Part shown: piece by piece, positions 56,315 to 64,000 of the stretch
Layout: each line of letters opens with the position of its first letter
Numbering within the stretch: position 1 is the stretch's first letter
Assembly (NCBI GenBank): GCA_036571765.1
Contig: BROE01000018.1
Coordinates: forward strand, 12,254,743-12,318,742
Direction: 5' to 3'
Length of the DNA stretch: 64,000 nucleotides
DNA from: Plecoglossus altivelis
Lineage: Eukaryota; Chordata; Actinopteri; Osmeriformes; Plecoglossidae
Translations under genes and position numbers: made by a program
The notes under the pieces: generated by a model
The model's input: only the letters and a program-made list of their open reading frames with translations
Database searches by the model: none
Told to the model about the DNA's origin: nothing

Positions 56315-57654
56315 GGTAAGATTGCTTTTACAAGCCCACCTTTGTGTCTGTATGAGCAGCATTTAATCATGTCCTCAAACAATTAAGCCTAACAGGATGG
56401 TTCCAAGACATTGGTGTAAAATGTACACAACAGCAGCAGTGTTGTGCAGTTACACACCAGCTATAACTGAAGGATTTAGAATTCTAACTTAAGATCTGTA
56501 AGAATTAATCGTTGAGAAAGGCAAAAATCTTGATATGGAAACTAAGATTGTGTTCAATATGTGTAAATATTGTGGGATAGCTTCTCCTGTTCATGCCATT
56601 TTAGTTTCATTTATGCCATTTCAAGTACAATTTTAGCATATTTGAGTGTTGTATGAAAAAGGTTGTTTTGCATTACCCATTTGAGGGTGATCTTATTCAC
56701 CAGAACACTAATATTAATGATGAGGTTGCACTAAGTGTGACATGTCCAGCATTTAACAACAGACGGACTAATTATTTACAGAACAAAATAAAGCTAAATT
56801 GAAAAATGGGGAAATAATTTTTAGATTTCAGTGAAACAATTACTGTTTTAAGTGAATACCAAACATAGCCAACAAAAAAGTTTGTAACCGTGTTGTGCCA
56901 AAGCATAATGGCAGGTCATATATCCATTTAATTTCTATAAATGAAGCTGTCAACTGTCTGAGTTGTCACAGCAGACGTTCTAAATGATAAGTGCAAAGTC
57001 AATAGACCAGTTCAAACCACTTCCTTTTTTCACTACAGTAGGCTATTTCTTCTGAAACGGAACATAGCTGGGTAACTCCTCCTGGATGCGTCAGAACAGT
57101 TTCGTGTTAATGCAACCAACCTAGCAATCCTTGTTGATCCTCATAAATGTTCAGAAGGTCAAACCCAATTGAGACTCAAGTGGACCTCAAGAGGCCAAGT
57201 GGACCTCTGTTTGTGAGTAGTGATCAATATACAAGGTATGCATGTGCAGTTCTATCAATCGTGTTGTATTTTACTCAAATAGTTGAGTATGAGCCATTGT
57301 TTCTCTTCAGATCACCGTCTAACTCTTCCTGTATTAAGCTATAGACAAAATATATAAAATAATAACTAAAGAATGACTAGTATACAGAATGACCTGGAAC
57401 TCTGTTTAATGCACACACATACACACCCACAATGAGACATTTAGATTGAATGTGCTTGCTTGAACTCAGACAAAACATAATCTGTCCGATTCAAGTGCAG
57501 CATGACTGTGCATTTCAGTCCCTAAAAGGGTACAGGGTAAAACTCTAATTAACCTGCTTTATTTCAGGGTTGAAGGTGGAGCCTTTTGACCCCTAGGATA
57601 GGGGGAGTTGCAGAATGTGAAAAGAGCACAAGGGCTAAATACAGTCTTTCAAAT

Positions 57655-58135
57655 ATTTGATTGATCTCATTTATTTAGGACATGTACAGTTTTGTAGTAA
57701 AGAACAAATTACAACACATTTCCAACAATATATACAACTAACACACAACCATGCTCCTGCATGAGTATTCAAAGGGGTTCAAAGTGTTCTGTTCATCATG
57801 AGAATCACTAACTTCACTGTTATCATTATCAGCTTCCAAGTCATTATTGCAATACAGTTCTGGATAAGTTAAATATCCCCGGAATCATATTGCAGATCCA
57901 CATCTCTATCCCCAAAAACATCAGTAATGATGATTATAATTTTCTTTGCAAGGTCACAACTAGTCTAAACACTGGAAGGTTAGCAATGTACAACTGTTCA
58001 AATGATACAAAAAGCAGGGAGACAATTACAAATATCGGCTTAGCAATGCTTGCTTCTTGCATTTGCCTTATCCAACCTCTTCATGGAGTTGTTGTAGTAG
58101 TAGTAGAATGTGAGCCAGCATGAAATGTCCCCACC
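57655..58135 (-). repeat. Repeat R4, fragment E
   Basis: It aligns with 34600-35050 of copy D in the same orientation: TTTATTTAGGACATGTACAG, CTCCTGCATGAGTATTCAAA, GGGGTTCAAAGTGTTCTGTT and GGAAGGTTAGCAAT. Terminal repeats are missing. Confidence 0.6.
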
Positions 58136-59825
58136 CTTTTTGTAAGCAGCCTTTTGTGCGCGCCAATTATGGCGCACAAAAGTGTTGCTGCTTTGAGGAT
58201 ACTTTTGAGGTTTTTGCTTTGAGAGTTGAGACTTTGACGTTTGCCAATTAGATGCACAAATATCTTTTAATTGTTTTGTCTTCTCTGCTTTCTTTTTATG
58301 TATTCTTACTGTTCGCCAAAGTTCAATGATTTCAGTTAGAGTATAATAATGTTTAATGAATATTCTTGTCTTTCTTGCTCAATTCAGATAACCTTTGGTT
58401 GACACTAACTTTTCCCCAAAGGTTAAGCACTTTGTCAACTTAAGTTTCCCATTACATTTTTGTTCATGTTATGTAGGAACTAATATCATAAACTAGTGAT
58501 GATTAGACCAGGTGGAACACAAAGAATACACATGGTTTGAGCCTCCGGTTTCCCAAACTGTAACTTAATTTCTTGTAACACACCATGTAGTCAGGGTAAC
58601 CAAAACTATAGGGGTTTAATATTGTTCAAACAACCAAAACTGATTCCCTTATGTCTGAAGGAAGAGGAAAAAATTAAGAGCATATTAAAATTAACCAAAT
58701 TATGTCAATACCAATGGAAATTGTAGTTATTTGACTCTATGGGTTACATCAGGGCAAGAATGGTCAAAGGTTAAATACATACATTTAATAGCATAGCAAA
58801 TAAATTAAAATCAATCACAAGGCAAACATGTCACAAAACGAAGGTTAACTCTCACCTACTTTACCATGATTAATGTTAAGAGATAGAAAGCAAGGTGACA
58901 GAGACAGACAAGCCAAAGCTGAGGAGAAGGTCTCTGGAGAACAAGAATCCACAGAATAATGCTTCACAAACCCTTTATACCAAACAACTATCTGTAGAAC
59001 AACCAATCACACCATATCTTGATCCTCATCAACAAATGACCAGCGAGATGTGAGAGCCATTAAGTAGAGACTCTGTCCAGCAACTCCAGATTTTAGCCAA
59101 TGAGAAGCGGGGGCAGGGTGATAAATGATTTGTTAGTATGATACTATTATTTTGATATCAAGATTGACTGACCTAACTCTACCTGACGGGATGTTATGGT
59201 CAAACATAAATTAAAACAACGTTCTAAACTATGAAAAAAGCACACAATATAACATATTAACTGCACATCAAATATTGTCCATGAGTCATGTAGTCCTTGG
59301 GGAATGTTTTTAAATCAATAAAAGGTTAGTTTTCCTCAGACTTTGTCTGACATTGTAGGACAATGTGGCCGACCTTCTAACCCCTTTCTGGGCCAGAAGG
59401 GCAGACGCTTTTCCTTGTCAAGGGTAAGAGAAGGGTGAATGGTGCTGTGGTTTGTCTGTATGCTCTACTTTACAGCTAGGAGTTCAACTGACCACAACTC
59501 ACTAAACCATTAAAAAACCATGTTGGTTTACAAAGCTAGGGACCTAGAAGATTCCACCTTGTCATTATAGGAAAACTACAAACCCTCCCAATGTTCACAG
59601 AGCACAGCCCGAAAATGCAAATTGTATTGGCAACCGTCATTCAAGAAAACAAGATTGCACAGTACCGGAATCGATTCATCAATGTTCAACATACAGGAAA
59701 TCCGACCGTAAAGAACTATGCACATAAAGAAATTAAGCCTGAGCAATGACATAAGATTACATTTTGCCATCACAACGCCTGACACAGCTGCCAAAGACAA
59801 GACAGCAGGCAACCACTCCAGCATG
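58136..59825. other. No supported gene
   Basis: AT-rich sequence. GCGCGCCAATTATGGCGCAC near 58156-58175 holds a small palindrome (GTGCGC/GCGCAC type), and a TGTAGGACAATG motif at 59355 resembles one at 50381. No gene or transposon end was identified. Confidence 0.45.
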
Positions 59826-59827
59826 GG

Positions 59828-60125
59828 AAGTCGTGGCCTAATGGTTAGGGAGTCAGGCTTGTAACTTGCAAGTCGCTGGTCGATTCTCGCACCAGCAGGA
59901 ATTGAAGGTGGGGATTGTGAACATGACTGAGGTGCCCTTGAGCAAGGCACCGAACCCCCAATTGCTTCCTGGGCGCTGGAGCAATAGCTGCCCACTGCTA
60001 TGTATGTTCACTGTGTGTGCGTGCAGTTGCCCACTACTCACTGCTATGTGTGCACTTAGATGGGTTAAATGCAGAGGTAAATTTCAAGTATGGGTGACCA
60101 TACTTGACAATACATCACTTCTCTT
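59828..60125 (+). mobile_element. tRNA-derived SINE
   Basis: The head contains TGGCCTAATGG (A box) and GGTCGATTCTC (B box, one base off consensus), followed by GACTGAGGTGCCCTTGAGCA, AGGCACCGAACCCCCAATTG and, near the end, TGGGTTAAATGCAGAGG and AGTATGGGTGACCATACTTG, the standard 3' body of a common fish SINE. The A and B boxes are 40-45 bp apart, as in tRNA genes. It is almost full length. RNA polymerase III promoter function is possible but undemonstrated. Confidence 0.8.
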
Positions 60126-61150
60126 CTTTGGAATAGACACACACATCAACTGGCTGTCCAGCTGGATTCCTTGAAACGCGATGAATGAGACAGACTACTG
60201 CATCTTTTTTTCCGATAGCAGCATGCTTAAATGCTGAAACTTTGCCTTCAAAACAGAAATGCAACAACAAGCAGGTGGTGAGAACAGAAAAGCGATTACT
60301 AAAAACTGTGAAGTGAAGGGGCATCATTGAACATTTATTGGCATAAAACAGAGAATAAGGTTTGTGCTATAAATACTGTGAACCTGAGTATCATGTGGGG
60401 CAACAGGTTCACAATCAATTGTTACTTCCCAGAATATTCACACGAAGCCACGCCTTACACAAAAAATGGGAAACAGCAACTTGAGAAATGCCCCTAACAA
60501 ATAGCCCTTGCCAGATTTCTTGGCAAATAACTCGTCCCCAACATCAGAGAAGATTGCAAATGACAACGCACGAGTGACAGTGGGCAGACAACTCAACCCT
60601 GCTATGAATCCCTCATGCAACCCAGTGAGGAAATAGTTTATACTTGCATGCATGAAGAGCGCATGAGTGAAATGCTATGATATGTTATAATAGTGTTAGT
60701 TGTGTTTAGTACACGAGGCTGTGAACCTCGGTCACAGCCCTCCACCACATTAAAATACTTCTGCGTCCCAGCTGAGACCAACAAATAATGTACCTAATAA
60801 TATGGTGGTTTCAGTGCCAGAGTTCCAGATGTTCCCCATCCCTGATTGACAAAGTACTCTTGGAGTGTTTATCTTTAAATGGGACAAGTCAAGTTTTCTG
60901 CCTCCTGATGGCTCGTAGTGGAAGGATATTATGTGAGACAGGTGAGGGTTCAGTCACACAAAGTATGACCAGATAAACAAAAAAGATTAAATTTATGTCA
61001 ATTTAATACAATAAATACTCATTTAAATTTGTATTTATTTACAAACACCAACAATGGGATCAAAGAGGATTGTTGGTGGCACAAAAGAAAAGAAACTTGC
61101 CTGCCCCTTTGACAGGTGCCAAGCACCCACAAGTCTGTGGGTTGTGCTCA
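60126..61150. other. No supported gene
   Basis: A 71-codon minus-strand frame (60653-60438: HASINYFLTGLHEGFIAGLS and following) has a membrane-like composition but no support from splice sites or homology. GGCTGTGAACCTCGGTCACAGCC (60718-60740) is a short palindrome. Nothing else was recognised. Confidence 0.4.
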
Positions 61151-61152
61151 CT

Positions 61153-61399
61153 ACCAACCTGGAGTACCTCCCAAAACACACAGAAACAAGTGCTGCATCC
61201 CAGTTCACATACTATCCACCCTAAACAGTATTTGAAAAAAGAATTAGTATGTCCCAAATTGTAGTATGTTGAAATGAGTAGATACCCGGATGGTCTACTT
61301 TTTCCAATTAGAATTGAAGAGCACATCGATGCACACTCTAACAGCTAATATTGCCCACAACTCATTGCACGCAGGACATACTGTATACACACACACACT

Positions 61400-61442
<43 letters not shown>

Positions 61443-61513
61443 GTATATATATGTATAGGGTGGATAGTATGCGAACTGGTTTCTGTGTGTTTTGGGAGGT
61501 ACTCCAGGTTGGT
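61153..61513. repeat. Inverted repeat flanking AC/AT microsatellites
   Basis: Arm 1 (61153-61222) and arm 2 (61457-61513) are reverse complements: ACCAACCTGGAGTACCTCCC matches in reverse at 61494-61513, and TACTATCCACCCT at 61210-61222 matches 61457-61469. Arm 1 has a 13-bp insertion. The loop holds (AC)n at 61386-61427 and (AT)n at 61428-61455. This is probably a non-autonomous DNA transposon whose interior hosts the microsatellites. Confidence 0.65.
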
Positions 61514-61739
61514 AAACAGAAACCAATCAAGTAATACATATGTGTATGTTTGTATATATATTTATATACTCTACATATATACAATGTTTATGTCAAAGTT
61601 AGCTGATACGTTTCTGTTTAGTCCTTTCTTTTTTTCTTTTCTTTACTTAACATATTTTAACTTATTTTATCTTTAGTTTAGCTTTCATTGTTAAACAAAT
61701 TATTATTGAACATGAACGTCAGCACCAATCCCCTCACGA

Positions 61740-62690
61740 AGAGTTGTTAGTGGTGGGTGTGGCTCTGGGCTTGTAGTTGGTAATCTGCCTGAGCCCCCTC
61801 CAGACAGCAGTAGAGCCATTCGCAGAGAATTGGTCTTTCAGTTTCTCTGAGTACCGTCGTTTAGCGTCCCTTACCACCCTGCTAAATAACTTTTTAGACT
61901 CCTTGAATCTGTACTTGTCCTCACTTTTAATGCCGCCTCTTTCTTGGACCTCAGACTTCTGAGTTTAGCTGTAAACCAGGGTTTGTCGTTGTTGTAGCTC
62001 ACCCTGGTTCATGTTGGTATGCAGGAGTCCTCACAGATGCTGATGTACAACGTTACAGCCTCAGTGAACTCATCCAGGCCATTTGTGGCAGCAGCAAACA
62101 TTTCCCAGTCAGTGCAATCCAAGGTAGCCCTGAGATCCTCCACAGCCTCACTGGACCACTGTTTGTGTGTCCTCACTACAGGTTCGCAGAGTTTAAGTTT
62201 CTGCCTGTATGCTGGAGTCAGGTGGATCATGGCGCGGTCGGAGTGTCCCAGTGCTGCACGAGAGACAGCATGATAAGCTTTGCTGGCTGTGGTGTAGCAG
62301 TGATCTAGGGTATTTCCCTCTCTGGTGGGGCAGAGTTCCTGGCTGAGGTTGCCTTTGTTAAAGTCCCCGAGGACGATGATTAGTGAATCCGGGTGAGTTC
62401 GCTCCACTTTCAGGGCCAAGTTACACGCACGTTAGAAAGGAATAGACTCGGCAGCGCTGGCCAGCTACCTCGTCTCCTAAATCGGACAAGCGAGCCTGCG
62501 CGTTTCCCTCTCCTTTGGCGCCAGTGTAACTGTTTCAGAGCGCAGACAATGTAGCGTTGAACAATATATCCACAAGTTCTGCCTCCAGGAACAGAAAAGT
62601 GGGGATCAAGTTATCAGGAGTAGTTCCCCTGATGTTTAGGAGTTCTTCTCTTGTTAGAGAAATCCGCGGATCTTGGAACATAATTTTTTT
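61740..62690 (-). mobile_element. L2-type LINE fragment with deleted endonuclease
   Basis: On the minus strand the ORF start region (62680-62450) reads MFQDPRISLTREELLNIRGT and, past a stop, RGSWPALPSLFLSNV. It then jumps to LKVERTHPDSLIIVLGDFNK (62419-62360), so the middle of the endonuclease is missing. It goes on with CPTREGNTLDHCYTTASKAY, RAALGHSDRAMIHLTPAYR (the S-D-H-like S-D-R, final catalytic His lost), KLCEPVVRTHKQWS and the linker down to about 61740. It is related to the L2-type LINE at 30198 but is a different subfamily. Confidence 0.7.
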
Positions 62691-62749
62691 TTTTTAACTA
62701 GACAATCAATCACGCACGATCCTGCCGAGGCGGCCATTCGCGGCACCAA

Positions 62750-63000
62750 CTTGCAGTTGCCACCAGGTTTGCACACAACGCAGGAATTTTGACCCACTCC
62801 TTTTTGCAGCTCTTCGCGAAGTCCAAGGTTTTAAGGCTGATATTTGGCATCTTGTACCTTCAGTTCCCTCCACAGCATCTCTATGGGATTAAGGTCTAAA
62901 GACTGGCTACGCCAATCCAGGATGACAATGTTCTTGTTCTTGAGCCACTACTTTGTTCCCTTGGTTGTGTGTATGGGCTCGAAACAAGGCTAAAAGTCTT
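62750..63000 (-). mobile_element. Tc1-like transposon C-terminal remnant
   Basis: Read on the minus strand, VLDWRSQSLDLNPIEMLWRE then LKVQDAKYQP is the Tc1 transposase segment around S-P-D-L-N-P-I-E, here with the catalytic Asp preserved in S-L-D-L-N-P. Upstream, a stretch with KEQSSGSRTR matches the preceding region. The N-terminal two thirds are missing. It is a different Tc1 family from the one at 712-2859. Confidence 0.7.
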
Positions 63001-63097
63001 GCAAATACACGTAGGACGATCCAAAATGTAAAACATGTTCCGCAAATGTAAAACTGGTTCCGTAAATGTAAATTACTTTCCACAAATGTCAGTCTAG

Positions 63098-64000
63098 ATC
63101 AGGGGTATCAGACTCAATTGCGCAGGGGGCCAAAATTCAAAACACAGTTTAGGTTGCAGGCCTAACAGAATACAGATTTATTTTTAACACTCTAGCCCAA
63201 AAATTTTAATTACTTAGTATATCTTGCTCTCTTTTAAAATATACCCTGTCAAAATTATACAAGTTAGAAATATGAACATGCTATAAGAAACGCCTGGAAA
63301 TGTTTTTTAAAAATTCTGACAATGCTTTTGCTTTAAGTAAACGTTAAAATAACAAATCAAAACATTGAAATTTCTTTACTTTCATGTCATTTGACAGAAA
63401 AACACTTACATTTGGAATATCCCAAATTATTTTACACTCCATATAAATATCTCCGTCATACAAGTTAGAAATATGAACATAATGCAAAACAAAACAGAAC
63501 CTGGAAATATAAATAAAATTTGTGCTTTTCAGCAATAACAAATAGGGAATCTAAACATTCGGTTTTCTTTGCTTTTATGCCATTTCATCAGAGCTGGATA
63601 TTTGGCATCTTTTTTGGAAACAAGTTTGTTTATGTTAGGTGTGAGGTCCCGTGTTGTGGAGATTCTCAAGATGGACTGCAAGTGTTCATCAGTAAGACAA
63701 CTCCTGTGTGCTGTTTTGTTTGTCTTCACCACTAAGAGCAGCTTCTCACATGTGCTATCAAACATGCACAAGGTTCGAGCCTCAAGTAGACGTAGCTGGT
63801 GCATTGCTGCCGGAATGGAATGAATGAACTCTGCGGGCCCTGCAGTGTCGTACTTTGCCTTTAGTATCCCATTACACTGCAGCTCAATCAGCTCCACCTG
63901 AATCTGCACAGCTGCAGTTTCCACGTCGACGGCAAATGGGTTGCGAAGCAACTCAAAATTCTTTTTTTGTTCTTCAAAGTCACCGAAGCGCCATGCGAAC
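63098..64000 (-). mobile_element. hAT transposon, right end and transposase C-terminus, window-truncated
   Basis: The end begins CAGGGGTATCAGACTCAATT at 63098, a hAT (Charlie-type) terminal inverted repeat. Minus-strand coding at 63951-63529 reads MLRNPFAVDVETAAVQIQVE, LIELQCNGILKAKYD, then TCEKLLLVVKTNKTAHRSCL, TDEHLQSILRISTTRDLTPN and INKLVSKKDAKYP. This is the hAT C-terminal dimerisation domain as found in ZBED5/GTF2IRD2-type proteins (L-T-D-E-H-L-x-x-x-L-R). Reading is open for 140 codons. The rest of the element lies beyond position 64000. The 63100-63520 part is the 3' untranslated region. Confidence 0.8.

Noticed and set aside
59828..59900. Possible tRNA gene
   Set aside because: A and B boxes are present, but the acceptor stem does not pair and a SINE body follows, so it is a SINE head.
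60438..60653. 71-codon membrane-like minus-strand frame
   Set aside because: Short, with no splice sites fitting an exon of a known family. The hydrophobic composition alone is weak evidence.
61290..61676. 128-codon frame rich in His-Thr and Tyr-Ile repeats
   Set aside because: Produced by the AC and AT microsatellites.

Overview
The window looks like nuclear DNA of a ray-finned fish, most likely a teleost. It is AT-rich, has CA/TG microsatellites and GT-AG introns, and is packed with old transposons of families common in fish: Tc1, hAT, KDZ-type, THAP-bearing elements, Ty3/Gypsy, L2-, RTE- and L1-type LINEs, and tRNA-derived SINEs. There are no prokaryotic operons, CRISPR arrays or rRNA genes. 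The species cannot be fixed from this sequence alone.

Only one host gene is well supported. Its start-codon exon (19038-19095, +) and a long Ser/Pro-rich exon (36727-38322, +) share splice phase and read through in frame. They are separated by a 17.6 kb intron filled with repeats. A strong donor ends the second exon, so more exons should follow, but none was recognised before position 64000. The protein family was not recognised.

Left part (1-15.8 kb): an L1-type LINE remnant; a Tc1 element split by a solo LTR with a 5-bp target duplication; a Gypsy element that has lost most of its pol region and carries a LINE tail; then a 9.36 kb DNA transposon (6419-15773) with long imperfect terminal inverted repeats. 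That element carries a decayed multi-exon minus-strand gene resembling HMGXB3-like/KDZ (Zisupton-type) transposases, with Cys clusters, a SAP-like helix pair and a Ulp1-like protease section. Its left inverted repeat is interrupted by a THAP-domain element with an exact 8-bp target duplication, and the other inverted repeat preserves the uninterrupted site. A perfect 1198-bp tandem duplication covers the protease exons.

Middle (15.8-38 kb): a divergent repeat pair, the promoter-proximal part and first exon of the host gene, then the intron with an L2-type LINE, LTR and SINE fragments, and a TA-flanked DNA transposon (32706-35378) with internal tandem repeats.

Right part (38-64 kb): LINE fragments on the minus strand; further copies of the middle-region repeats; a complete-length RTE-like LINE (47049-50144) with a 13-bp target duplication and a structured 5' end; a second THAP-domain relic; a candidate untranslated exon; SINE, L2-like LINE, Tc1 and hAT remnants. 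Every transposon gene read closely has stops, frameshifts or deletions, so the window reads as a record of nested insertions around one host gene.
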